Shown here: positions 1 through 9,825 of the stretch, one piece after another | How the letters are laid out: each line of letters opens with the position of its first letter | Numbering within the stretch: position 1 is the first letter of the stretch | From: Tenebrio molitor | Taxonomy: Eukaryota; Arthropoda; Insecta; Coleoptera; Tenebrionidae | Direction: 5' to 3' | NCBI RefSeq assembly: GCF_963966145.1 | Contig: NC_091046.1 | Span: 22,878,001 to 22,942,000, forward strand | Length of the DNA stretch: 64,000 nt | Made by a program: the position numbers and the translations under genes | Notes under the pieces: generated by a model | Seen by the model: the letters and a program-made list of their open reading frames with translations, nothing else | Databases searched by the model: none | Told to the model about the DNA's origin: nothing

Positions 1-38
1 TTCTAACCTAAATCAAACGCTGTGATCAAAAACTGAAA

Positions 39-293
39 GTACTATTCCGGACACGGAATCTTGGCCACAACTGACATTTAAATGACAAATATGTGTGAAC
101 TGGCCTTTATTGAATATAACCCAACTTTTGACTCGATAATGCCATTTCTCTGCTTTTTTAATGTCACAAGAAAGACTTCAAAGTGATCTTTAATAATTGT
201 CATTTATTAATGACACTAATGATTGGTTTACATCAGTTTTTTTTTAGAAATGTCTAAAAAATGTTGGCCAAGATTCCGTGTCCGGAATAGTAC
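39..293. mobile_element. Short TIR element (MITE)
   Basis: The ends are inverted copies of each other: GTACTATTCCGGACACGGAA starts at 39, and its complement ends at 293, the match continuing inward through TCTTGGCCA. The 255-bp body is AT-rich and has no coding capacity of its own; a 63-codon ORF from 223 runs across the right end and is not taken as a gene. The family is not recognised. Confidence 0.75.
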
Positions 294-424
294 GCTGTTG
301 GACAGATACAGTATGATTGTAACTATTCTGTATGACCAAATCGGTCGAGGCAAATATTTACTACGTATTCATTCCTCACCAAATATTGAAAATAGTCCAA
401 CTGGAGTTGAATAAAGAGCTTTAA

Positions 425-582
425 GGCCAGTTTACAGAAGCGAAATTAAATTAATCGTAATCAAATCAGATTAACTGAACACATGACCAGATTGAACCAA
501 TCGAATTTTCGGATTCATGGCATAATGACGCATTAAAATTTAATTGGAATTAAATATTTAATTCTCTTTCTATAAACTGGCC
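425..582. mobile_element. Short TIR element (MITE)
   Basis: GGCCAGTTTA at 425 is matched by TAAACTGGCC ending at 582, and the flanking AATTAAATTAA-like stretches also pair. It is 158 bp long and non-coding. The GGCC ends resemble those of the GGCCCGG elements at 21956 and 30287, but no target duplication is clear here. Confidence 0.65.
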
Positions 583-617
583 CCAGGGCTAGAAGAATTT
601 TAAAAATATCTAAAGTC

Positions 618-645
618 GGGCCAACCAACAGATATAGTAATAAAA
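618..645 (+). repeat. Direct repeat, copy 1 (partner 1506-1537)
   Basis: The core CAGATATAGTAATAAAA, preceded by a GGCCAA-type sequence, occurs here and again at 1506-1537 in the same orientation, about 890 bp apart. Both copies are followed by a short GC-richer tail. They could be ends of one element or two copies of one end; the sequence does not decide. Confidence 0.5.
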
Positions 646-871
646 CCGCCCTCTAGTGCCCGCGTATTTTAAACAGCAGCTTCCAATTGGCTTATTCAAA
701 ACGTGCGCATATTTTTGAGAGCCTGATCTACATCCCCAAAAATTACTTGACGGCATTTCATTAGTTTTAACCTCGCTTCGGCAGTTTGACTACATGTTCA
801 TGTTTGGAGAAGATGTGCACGTCAATGAATGCAACATTTTTCTCAGTCAATCAACGATATCACATTCTTAT

Positions 872-1300
872 GGGGGCCACACACACAGAGGGAAGAGTCA
901 AGACTTGAATGCACACGCCACGGGGTACAGTTAAAACTCCGTGTGTGTGGAGAAGAATGTGGCACGCGCATGCAAGTCAGTTGGAATCAAGACTGTCTTG
1001 ATTTTTGGCGTGCACATTCAAACCCGCGCGGGGATAACTCACTGTGTGTGGCGACAAGCCTCTGCATGCTTCGTATTTTGTCTGATTTACGAAATATGCC
1101 TCGTGAATACAATACAGGGGCACGCCACTGTTATCAGACAAATTTCATTTTTGGTCACAATGAACGTTTGCTGCACAACTGACGGGGAAGCAGTAGTGTG
1201 TGTGTACTCACAGAGCCGGCCACACACACAGAGGGAAGAATGTGCAGTTAAAAGTGTACACGCTTGTGCTAAATTAAACCCGTACTCTCTGTGAGTACGT
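872..1300. repeat. CA/GT-rich cluster of direct and inverted repeats
   Basis: GGCCACACACACAGAGGGAA occurs at 875 and again at 1218 in the same orientation; CTCCGTGTGTGTGG near 940 and CACTGTGTGTGGCG near 1040 are inverted partial copies. Inside, GAATGCACACGCCA near 909 pairs with TGGCGTGCACATTC near 1007. The stretch is clearly richer in G+C than its surroundings. Two overlapping 117-codon ORFs (829 and 941) run through the repeats in different frames and show no protein-like pattern. Confidence 0.6.
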
Positions 1301-1848
1301 GCGTCTCGGCTTAAAAGACCTTTTCATGCACAAAAAACACTCTTCACGCATTTAATGTAAAAATAACTATTTCCTTTTTTTGTTCTGGGCAAATAGCTTA
1401 TGTTGTTTTTGAACGTTTTTTGCTTTTTTGTTTTGTGCAGATATCCTACGTCCTTTTTTTTTTCGTTTTTTATAATAAATTTCTGCATACATGCATTTAC
1501 TTATGGTCCGGCCAATGAACAGATATAGTAATAAAAAAAGGGGATGTCGCCTAGTTGCGTAGAACGATTTACGCCGAAGCCTGTTTCACAATGAAGCAAT
1601 TTCTTTGTCATTTGTCATTAGGTTGGTCTACTTACAAAAAATTTCCAAGAAATTTTGTTGTTGTCTTTGTTATGGCTCGTGAACTAATTTTTCTGTTGGT
1701 CATTACTCATTATTTCATTAATGAGTGTCGTACGTTTTTCGCTGTAATTAGCTACTAGCAAATTGTCAGCGTAATGTTTATGCTATTGGTCGATTTGAAA
1801 ATTTCCTCGTTACGATTGGCCGACAGGACTGTTTAAAAAATATCCCAA
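1301..1848. other. No gene seen
   Basis: AT-rich DNA with T-runs. The segment 1625-1750 is loosely similar to 2165-2275 (CAAAAAATTTCCAxGAAAT followed further on by GTGTCGTxCG), so both belong to one diverged repeat. No coding feature can be supported. Confidence 0.5.
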
Positions 1849-1982
1849 GTGCATTGATTATTTCCGGAAATTTTTTCGAATGCATTTCCAAAACGTATTA
1901 ATTAGCCCGAGTGGAACATGAAGGCTAATTATGTTTTGGAAATATGCATGAGAATAAAATTTCCGGATATTAATCAATGCAC
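1849..1982. repeat. Foldback with CGAG loop
   Basis: GTGCATTGATTA at 1849 pairs with TAATCAATGCAC ending at 1982; inner arms around CATTTCCAAAACGTATTAAT pair as well. The loop near 1905-1920 reads CCCGAGTGGAACATG. It belongs with the other foldbacks of this window that have CACTCG/ACGAG in or near the loop. Confidence 0.7.
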
Positions 1983-2269
1983 GAGGGCATATTCGGTAAG
2001 AAAATCGCAACGACACGGATCTTAAATTATAAATTTCTGACAAAAAAAATCAAGTTGTATAACAGAATTATCCTTGACAACAGAAAAAAAATTGAGATTT
2101 TTAATAAATAAATTATTTTGATTGGCTGAAAAAATTTCCGCTTATTAATTTCATGTTGGGTTTAGCTAGGTGCAAAAAATTTCCAGGAAATCTGTATATT
2201 TTTGTAGAAACCACACCGAATTCTGTTTTTCTATTGGCTATTTTTAAGTGTCGTGCGATTTTCAGGTAT

Positions 2270-2400
2270 AATTGCCCTAGTGATTGAGAAATTCCCGATA
2301 ATTTTGTGGTGGTGATCACGAGTGTTGGAAGGAATTTAACACCAGACACGAGTGGGTCTTTAACAAAATTATCTGGAATTTCTCAATCACGAGCGCAATT
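2270..2400. repeat. Foldback with ACGAGTG loop
   Basis: TGATTGAGAAATTC at 2281 pairs with GAATTTCTCAATCA ending at 2390, and outside that AATTGC pairs with GCAATT. ACGAGTG appears at about 2324 and 2348 in the loop and CACGAG directly outside the right arm. Confidence 0.65.
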
Positions 2401-2858
2401 CGATATGAGTATTCACCGAATGATCGCTGCAACTTAAATTTAGGCCAAATTTAAATTATAATCAATTCATATTTAATTAATATTATTAATAACAGTGTGT
2501 TTTCTTCAAATAAATGCTATAAAATCTCTGATTTAACTGACATGTAAAAAAATTGTTACAAAATTATCCATAATTTGTTGCCGTGAAAAATTATCGCGTA
2601 ATTTCAATTTGATTGGTCCAATTTTAAAGGAAAATTTCTATTCATACTTTCATTTTGTTAGTATCGTATTTTTACATTTATGAAACTTTTTTTTTTGGTT
2701 CAAAAGATTAAACTGTCTATGTAATTGCAGTAGATCGACATACTACTCGTAGTTGCCTTTCGCCAGTAACACCTCAAAACATCAACCCAATCTGGAATAA
2801 AATTAGGAATCAATGTCCAAAGTAAATAATTTTAAAATAATTAATTGTGAAAATAGTA

Positions 2859-3550
2859 ACGTGCGATCGAATAAAAAAAAATCGAGTTACCTGGATTGGG
2901 CGCACTCGAATTCCCGTCTGACTTATTTCTTGTCATAAAGTAATGCAAGAATTCCCCTCAGGTAATTATCAACTGATATAATCCATAACTCGAGTTCCCG
3001 TCAAGGCTAAAAGAGCGCTTCAATCCCTTACTTAGCTACCTCTAGCCGTTGCCAGGTACCATTGTTGTTTACCATTACGTGGACCAAAAAAAAATTTTTT
3101 TTTAATTTTCAAAAGTTACAAATACCCTGTGATCAACAATGATATACTTAGATAAGGGGCGGCTGTGACTTTGACAGTGTCAGATTTTTCGTATCTGTGC
3201 TAAGTCAGCTAATAAACATCAAACAACTGTCACTATTAACCAAATTTTAACGCAAAAATGGTTTTTACTTCAGAACATAGAAGATTCATCATTGAATCTT
3301 ACTTTCGTAACAGTGCTTTCAATAACCAAGATTTTTTTCTGACGGGAATTCGAGTCTAGAATTTGTGGTGCATTTTTGCCTTGACGGGAATTCGTGTGCA
3401 GGATTAAAAGACCTATGTCCAAGCCCAGGTATAAAATATTATGCTGACGGGAACTCCTGTGCACCGCCTGGATTATGCTATTCTGATGCTGTGATTGGTT
3501 CAAACCACCATTTTCGCCTACTCTGATTTTTTTTTATTCGTTCGTACGGT
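2859..3550. mobile_element. TIR element (GTGCGATC family) split by an insertion
   Basis: The left end has GTGCGATCGAATAAAA at 2861 and the right end TTTTATTCGTTCGTACG ending near 3549. A compact copy without the inner insertion is at 49431-49547 and a related one at 22099-22209. Comparison with 49431-49547 shows the body runs CCTGGATT-R-TGCTATT, and that everything from 2899 to 3466 was added later. Confidence 0.75.
2899..3466. mobile_element. Foldback/Mutator-like element with TTCCCGTC arrays
   Basis: The terminal regions consist of spaced copies of one motif: GAATTCCCGTC-type units near 2909, 2949 and 2993 on the left, and inverted GACGGGAATTC-type units near 3341, 3382 and 3445 on the right. 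The extreme ends also pair imperfectly (GGCGCACTCGAATTCC against GGTGCACAGGAGTTCC). It is flanked by CCTGGATTG (2890-2898) and CCTGGATTA (3467-3475), a 9-bp duplication with one mismatch, as expected for Foldback and Mutator-type elements. No transposase is inside. Part of an ORF (3270-3503, minus) crosses it and is not credible. Confidence 0.75.
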
Positions 3551-3850
3551 AGGTATATTATGTTATGAGGAGCAAAAATGGAGTTTTATGTGCTGCGGCT
3601 GGTAGTTTGGCTCGTTTTGCAAAGCGTTACTATGACTATGACTAGTATAAACAACGCTGTGAACAAAATGCGAAATAATTATCCGTCTGTCAACCCGTTT
3701 TAATTTGGATAGATTTTGTAAGTACGTTTTGCAATAATGTACAAGGTTCTTGATTAAACCTTATTTATTCACTTCAGCTTTCAATATCTCACATTCAGAC
3801 ACGAATTTGTTACCATTTGAGGCAGGAATTTCAAATGATTTAGCTAGTTT

Positions 3851-3943
3851 ACTTCACAGCCGCTCATCAGCGGAGATAATAACTTCACGGACGCTCCTCA
3901 ACGGAGATACTAACTTCATGGACGCTGGTCAGCTCATTATACT
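3851..3943 (+). repeat. 31-bp minisatellite, three units
   Basis: Units start at 3851, 3882 and 3913, each beginning ACTTCA and containing GACGCTC/GCCGCTC and CGGAGATA-like text; the third unit is the most diverged. A short ORF through it (3750-3956) reflects the repeat only. Confidence 0.75.
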
Positions 3944-3955
3944 AAGGACAACCTA

Positions 3956-4220
3956 ACATTTTATCTGCCCCGCCCATTACATTTTCTTAGTTACCAATCA
4001 AATAGGTTAAGACGATCTGATTTACACAGAAAAAAAATTCTGACATTCGAATTGTCTTGATGACATTTTATTTTTTAAAACGTAAAACAATAATTGTGCA
4101 CTTGACAACAAAATTCTAACCTTAACTTTTTTACGTGACAAAGGTGATAAAAAATTATACAGATTGAATTTGGCTTTGATTCTCATTGGTCAATTTATGT
4201 GGACGGAGCAGATAAATGGT
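3956..4220. mobile_element. Short TIR element (MITE)
   Basis: ACATTTTATCTGCCCCGCCC at 3956 pairs with GGACGGAGCAGATAAATGGT ending at 4220; the inner ACCAATCAAA/TTTGATT region also pairs. It is non-coding and abuts the next element, sharing a few bases. Confidence 0.75.
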
Positions 4221-4548
4221 GTTATTCTCTAAGCAAAAGTTGCCCACTGTAACTCGACAACCCTATAAGCTACAGTCTCTAACACAAAATGGTATTCTCT
4301 AAGCGAAATTGTCTCTGTAACATACATTCTATAGCTTACAGTCGCTGTAAATTTATGGTGGGATAAATCGTCACCATAAGCACTGTAAAGCCTCTGTAAG
4401 TCGTAATAAATGTCAGTACATGTAATCTTTCTTAATAAATTGGTGCTATTCTCTAAGTAAAAGTTGCCTACTGTAACTTTATAACCCTATAAGCTACAGT
4501 CTGTAATACAAAATGGTATTCTCCAAGAGAAATTGTCTCTGTAACATA

Positions 4549-4793
4549 TTGTAGTTTCAATTTGCTTGTAGGTCGTAAAATTTTATGGTACTTTAAGTTA
4601 AAAATCTTGCGGGGCTTATAAATCCTAGTTTACCACTAGCAAGTAATATTTTAAGCAGAGTTGTATTGTACATTTGGTATATTTGCATTGTACGGCAAAC
4701 GGCACGCGCCGCTTCCCAAACTTTTCACACCCAACCATTGTGCCCATAATACCCAATAAAATTTTACGACCTACAACCAAATTGAAACTACAG
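4549..4793. mobile_element. TA-flanked MITE with an empty site nearby
   Basis: TTGTAGTTTCAATTTG at the left end pairs with CAAATTGAAACTACAG at the right end (a few bases of the right copy differ), and GTCGTAAAATTTTA/TAAAATTTTACGAC pairs inside. The TA dinucleotides at 4547-4548 and 4794-4795 are the target duplication: the duplicated unit at 4310-4330 reads GTAACATACATTCT with a single TA, exactly the uninterrupted site. This places it in the Tc1/mariner-type TSD class. Confidence 0.85.
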
Positions 4794-4969
4794 TACATTC
4801 TCTAGCTTACAGTCGCTGTAAATTTATGGTGAGATAAATCGTCATCATAAGCACTGTAAAGCCTCTGTAAGTCATAATAAATGTCAGTACATGTAATCTT
4901 GACGTTTGCTTTCTTGTTAATTCTGCCTAGTTCTACCGATTATACCGACTCAGTATCACAAAAATAAAC

Positions 4970-5113
4970 ATGAACAACGCCCATTCTTTTGGCGATAAAA
5001 CGGAGCCAGTACCAATTGCGTTTAATTTCTTGGACAAGTTATCCCAAGACTTCAGTTCGCATTATCTCGAAGGACCAGATTTGTTGCGATATCGTTTTGC
5101 GCTTCTAAAATGA
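4970..5113 (+). CDS. Small ORF of 47 codons inside a TIR element, unknown
   Basis: An ATG-to-TGA reading frame starting MNNAHSFGDKTEPVP and ending YRFALLK. It uses more G and C than its surroundings and lies centrally between the ends of the element 4218-5572, so it may be the first exon or a leftover of that element's protein; ATGAGTAAAG at the end could mask a splice donor. I do not recognise it and it may be chance. Confidence 0.2.
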   Translation: MNNAHSFGDKTEPVPIAFNFLDKLSQDFSSHYLEGPDLLRYRFALLK

Positions 5114-5572
5114 GTAAAGACTTGTTTGCAGGATGCTTTCTCGTTTATTTCTCGATTACAAGTGCCGTAGAGTATAGTCTATAACCAACTAGGGGTTTGA
5201 GTTGGGGCCAACAGTGGTAGGGCTAACGGCCTGAACAACTTCTAAAGGTAATTTAGGGAAATGTTTGGATTTAAATCGTCAAAACGAAAAATATCATCCG
5301 TTTCCACTACATAATTTCAAATATTCTTCGTAGTTACTGCTCGGAAGTTGTATTTTGGCACCTTTTTCGTTTGCATTGTTCACTCGGGCAAATCTTACTC
5401 CACTAATTTTCAAATGTATTAAATACATAGCTCTGTAAGGCAAATGCTTACAGAGGTATTTAGAGAATACGAATTTTATGTAATATCTCTGTAAGGACGT
5501 TTCTTACATTGCTCTGTTAGCTACATACTGTAACTTTTTACATTATGCAGTGAAATTTTAGAGAATAGCACT

Positions 5573-6543
5573 AAAAAACTTATAACGGCAATACTATAGA
5601 TCCCATGACAATGAAGTGACACTTTAGCATTATCAATGCAGCAGCATAATGTCATAATTTACGGACGTTTGAAGAAAAAAAAATTATTCAGCTTTGAATC
5701 ATATCCGGTTAATTTTCTTACTGAAACTCTTCTCAAATTTTAAATGAATAAATATTAGTTTATACTTGTTTAGTTAATTTAATTCGATAGTTGATAAATG
5801 CGTAGCGTGAAATAGAATTAAAATAAAAATTTCAAGTAAAAATTGTCGCGGTTGCGGTTTCATTATTTCAAGAGCAAATAAATCATTATCCTTTATATTG
5901 TATTGTATGGCATTGAGATTTGTGAACGTTTCCTTTAATGCGGGAAACTTATATGTAAGAAGACTAACAGATTACCGCATGTTTGTCCATGATTCAATAT
6001 ATTTGCAATCAGTAGTATTATTATTAGTAATATAAGTAATTCCTTCTTGTGTCTTTTGCAGTTATATATATATACTCGTACATATACATAATATGAACAT
6101 GTATATTTATATCGTATTATTGATGACCTGACTTATAAAATTATATACACTTAGTAAATCAAGGCTAATAAAAAAAAGTCAATGCCAAACGTTTAATTAA
6201 TAGTTTTTTAATTGGACGGAACAGAATATGCAATGAAATATATAATTTTACTGGTACATAACATTATAATTTAATTAATTGTTAATTCTAAAGATTTAAT
6301 CAGATGATTAAAACATGGGTATTATACATTTGGCATAATATATCTTCAAAATAGGTTTTCATTAATCAATGAAGTATATGACAATGACCTACTATAATGT
6401 TAATCTAGCCTCCTTGAATTAGAGAAAAGTTAAAAATATAAAATACTTTTAATAGAATTCTTTTTACAAGAATAATACATAATTAGATAGGTAGTGAATG
6501 ACTCACTAATAACGGTAATGTATCTACAGCAATATTTATTACA
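5573..6543. other. No gene seen
   Basis: Very AT-rich DNA with short TA and ATT runs (about 6010-6110). No ORF, inverted repeat or protein-like stretch could be supported. Confidence 0.5.
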
Positions 6544-6830
6544 CAGTGAGGGGCAAAAGTAACGCAACAATTCGGTAAATCATAGAACAAAAATAGGTCG
6601 ATTTTTAATTTCAATATCGTGTTTACTGACATAACATTTTTTTATACAGGGTGTTTCTTGTCAAAGTAATGACATCATCATCTATTTTTTTAAATAGCAA
6701 CCTATATTTATTCGTCATCATTTTGATAGTTTTTTAACTGTCACCATGACATTATACAAATTTTAATCCCTTACATTTAAAAAAAACTTGAGAAAAAAAT
6801 TGTTGAAAATTAAAAAAAGATTATTATTAT
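6544..6830 (+). mobile_element. Solo arm of a mariner-like foldback
   Basis: It starts ACAGTGAGGGGCAAAAGTAA, nearly the end of the mariner-like foldback at 38742, and further in shares TTTTTTTAAATAG, GATAG-TTTTTTAA and TTTTTGAGAAAAAAA with that arm in the same order. No matching right end was found nearby, so it is a one-sided fragment of a related element. Confidence 0.5.
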
Positions 6831-7467
6831 TTTCATTATTAATGATTAATTTACTAACTAGTTAGAACCGAAAGGCATTACTGTTAGATCAGTATCATTT
6901 GAAGGTTTTCAACAATAACACTGCTCAACAAAATAGTACTTTTTAATTTTTTCCTTTGAAACTTTTATCGTTTTTGTTTCATTTTAGCTCGCTGATAACG
7001 AAGATGAGATTAGTTTTTACGCAACAGCTCTAGTTTTTTAAATGCCCTGGCTGAGGCGGTAGGCGGAATTTTTTAATACTTTGTAGCGTACAATTAATTT
7101 TGCTAAATTCTTTCGATATGGCTACGACACGGAGATGTTGTTTAAACAATCCAAATGGTTTTTGTTAAATTTGTGGCGAATATAGGTACTTACATAAAAT
7201 ATAGAAAATTTATCTCGAACTTCGTTAGTTCGTTAAGACTGCGTACATATGTTAACTGCTTTGGAATAAAATTGAGCAATGCAGACAAGCCATAGGTACG
7301 CCATATTGTGTGCCAAAATTGTGTTGTGTGTCTGCGCCAATGGTCAAGTGAAAAAAGATGTGCTCTCAAATTCGGAATAGGTACTGTAACGGTCCGAATA
7401 GGTTCGATAAATTAAGAATTTTAATTTTTAAAATAATTTTAACGAAATGTCTTAAATACCGTTAGTC
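6831..7467. other. No gene seen
   Basis: AT-rich sequence without recognisable genes or clear inverted repeats. A short GC-richer stretch around 7045-7065 has no identified meaning. Confidence 0.4.
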
Positions 7468-7996
7468 GAGTCAATAAAGCCGAAAAATCGCCGAAACTTC
7501 TTAATCCTCAGAAACAGCTCCGATTTTGATGATTTTTTTTTTAAATGTGTGTATTTATATATTATTTGAAATCAGAAACATTTTGGTTGGGGCACGTAAA
7601 TATTTATATTGTTTAAACAATAATTTGCTATTTATGGAAAAAATTTCGTTTTCCACGATATTTATTTCAAAGATTTTTTTATATGGAAACTGAAGTATAA
7701 AAAGTAGTTGTTAAGTTAAAATTTCTAGTAGAAAAAACAATTTTTACACCAAAAAACTTAATAAAAATGCAACATAAAACCAAATGCAGAGAACATTTTT
7801 TACCCATTCGTGTCTTTCTGAACAGCTTAAACAATGACATAGTTGAATCAAACAGTGTAGTTGTTTTTAAAAATAAATTACAAAAATATCCTCTGGAAAT
7901 TCATAGCCATAAGTTGGTCATCACGCCCCTCATAGATTTGTAAACCAGTCCTAGACTGTGTAACAACATTTTCAACATTATTATTATTATTATTAG
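7468..7996 (+). mobile_element. LINE 3' end, plus orientation, with (ATT)n tail
   Basis: The frame 7779-7943 encodes 54 residues ending in a stop: it contains REHFLPIRVFLNSL and VVVFKNKLQKYPLE, the layout seen at the very C-terminus of CR1/jockey-group reverse transcriptases (R-V-x(3)-W/L-N-S-L followed by F-K-x-K-L). A run of ATT repeats (about 7978-7995) follows as the element tail. The rest of the element is missing. A second copy lies inverted at 8255-8880. Confidence 0.6.
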
Positions 7997-7999
7997 GAT

Positions 8000-8178
8000 G
8001 TCCAGAAAGTTCGGAGCGTTTTTTAGAAAAACAGATAAAAATAAATAAATATCTATTACTTAAAAAATTAAACAACAATTACACTAAATATTATCCGTTA
8101 TTATCAATGACTTCCAACCATCTTTGTCCCAAAAGCTCAATTCCACCACGATAGAAGATGCGCTCTTTCGTCCCAATG
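8000..8178 (-). pseudogene. Mariner transposase C-terminal fragment
   Basis: Read on the minus strand, 8173 to 8091 gives ERIFYRGGIELLGQRWLEV followed by IDNNG and a stop. This is the C-terminal pattern of mariner transposases (G-I-x-L-L-x-x-R-W-x-x-V-x-D-x-x-G). The end GGATGTCCAGAAAGTTCGG at 7997 is likely the element terminus. Only the tail of the gene is left; at 8174 it joins a piece of the RLE retrotransposon. Confidence 0.7.
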
Positions 8179-8248
8179 TGTTCTCTAAATCTAGAATTTT
8201 TAAATTTTTAAAAAGAGATTGCGGTACTATTCCCGTTGCTGAAATTAC
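8174..8248 (-). mobile_element. Fragment of the RLE retrotransposon ORF
   Basis: CCAATGTGTTCTCTAA and AAAAAGAGATTGCGGTACTA match 15882-15955 and 22868-22940 almost base for base. It corresponds to the region of the ORF encoding GIVPQSLFKNLK. Only about 75 bp remain. Confidence 0.8.
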
Positions 8249-8254
8249 ATATTA

Positions 8255-8880
8255 TTAATTGGAGGAATAATAATAATAATTATTTTTATTATTAATTGGA
8301 GGAATAGAGGCATTACCCTCTTTTATTCCCAGAAATTAACTTAGCAAGCTTTAGGGTAGGATTTCCAACAGATGTATTTCACTGTTTGCTCCGTTCGAGT
8401 CGCGGCCGGGCCGCCTATAAGCACTACTTAATTGTAATTATGGCTATGAATTTCCAGAGGATATTTTTGTAATTTATTTTTAAAAACAACTACACTGTTT
8501 GATTCAACTATGTCATTGTTTAAGCTGTTCAGAAAGACACGAATGGGTAAAAAATGTTCTCTGAATTTGGTTTAATGTTGCATTTTTATTATGTTTTTTG
8601 TTGTAAAAATTGTTTTTCTACTAGAAATTTTAACTTAACAACTACTCTTTATACTTCAGTTTCCATATAAAAAAAATCTTTGAAATAAATATCGTGGAAA
8701 ACGAATTTTTTTCCATAAATAGCAAATTATTGTTCAGACAATATAAATATTTACGTGCCCCAAACAAAATGTTTCTGATTTCAAATAATATATAAATAGA
8801 CACATTAAAAAAAAAATCATCAAAATCAGAGCTGTTTCTGAGGATTAAGAAGTAAAAACCTTCATTGACTCGACTACGTT
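8255..8880 (-). mobile_element. LINE 3' end, minus orientation
   Basis: From 8877 down to about 8440 this is an inverted, slightly diverged copy of 7468-7912, including the codons for the C-terminal reverse-transcriptase tail. Downstream (towards lower coordinates) it keeps a longer 3' UTR with a GC-rich patch at 8395-8415 and an (ATT)n-like tail near 8260-8300. Together with 7468-7996 it forms an inverted pair with about 440-bp arms. Confidence 0.65.
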
Positions 8881-9574
8881 CATTTGCGACGGAAATGCTG
8901 GTCAGTTGTAAATTTTATTAATGCCTTTGTCGGCAAGAGTGGTAGCAAATTCCTCAAGTGAAATCTGCCAACCTATCTTTGAAAATGAAGGTACGCGTCC
9001 GGTCTAAACACAACACAAAGATAACAGTTTTCATGGGAAAAGAAACATTGCAAAATTTACTCGTTCGACAATTTGGGGAGTCCAGTTAAAATCAGGGGAT
9101 ATTTGAATTAATGAATTTGATGTTAGCAGGTTTCAAATTGAGAGAACCACAAAATTAATGTTCATTAAGTTAATTCACTTTTTTTAGTATTCTTAAATTT
9201 ATGTATGTCATATTTGTAATTAAAGGGCGAGAATTGCAAATTAGAAACACAGCGCTTGATCATATAAAATAACTAGAATCGTTTGCACTTGTAGTTATAA
9301 AAGTAACCAAGCAAAGTAGAAAAGGATTCGGTAGAAAACACAGACAACAGGTTAATGGTAAAGCCAGGTAGTTCTAGAAACTAAATGTGTGAGTGAGAGA
9401 GAGCGAATAGAGATTATTAATTAATTAGAACAGTTTGGGGAAGGTGGGACACCCACATGATGGCAGATTACTGCTAGAGTCTACAAAGAGATCTAACTCA
9501 AGCCATACATTCAAGAAAATCTGCTACAAGGATGTTTGTTTTTTCTGAATGATTATTTTAAGAAAATATGTATT
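8881..9574. other. No gene seen
   Basis: AT-rich sequence without supported ORFs or repeats. A purine-rich stretch around 9380-9410 was noted without interpretation. Confidence 0.4.
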
Positions 9575-9825
9575 TTTTGTTCGACACTCTTAGAATTTGC
9601 GAATTTTGTCCTGTGTAAACAGATTTTGATAAATGTTACAACTTGTCAAAACGAAACGTCAAGCTTTAAGGGGCCCATCGAACAAAAAAAACGTTGCATT
9701 CAACTCGTTCATGTGTAAATCGGGCCTTTTTGGCACTCGTGGGCCTTTAAAACGCTCGTTTTACTCGTGGCCCACACGTGTCAAAAAAACCCAATTTACA
9801 CACAAACTCATCAAATAAACTACAC
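9575..9825. repeat. Foldback with CACTCGTGGGCC motif
   Basis: The right half folds: CAACTCGTTCATGTGTAAAT near 9699 and CTTTTTGGCACTCGTGGGCC near 9728 pair with GGCCCACACGTGTCAAAAAA and ATTTACACACAAACTCATC ending near 9815. The left part (AGAATTTGCGAATTTTGTCC, GATTTTGATAAATGT) recurs at 50100-50150 and, inverted, at 25020-25085, so the repeat unit is about 250 bp. Copies: 24833-25085 (inverted) and 50085-50370. Confidence 0.7.

Larger units (their letters stand above)
4218..5572. mobile_element. TIR element with internally duplicated left end
   Basis: GGTGTTATTCTCTAAG at the left pairs with AGAGAATAGCAC ending at 5571. The left part is present twice in direct orientation: 4218-4430 and 4440-4905 (the second interrupted by the element 4549-4793) share TATTCTCTAAG, CTATAAGCTACAGTCT, AATTGTCTCTGTAACAT and CACTGTAAAGCCTCTGTAAG. 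The interior holds one short ORF (4970-5113). There is no recognisable transposase. Confidence 0.65.

Noticed and set aside
829..1294. Two overlapping 117-codon plus-strand ORFs
   Set aside because: They run through a CA/GT repeat cluster in different frames, with no family pattern and uneven composition.
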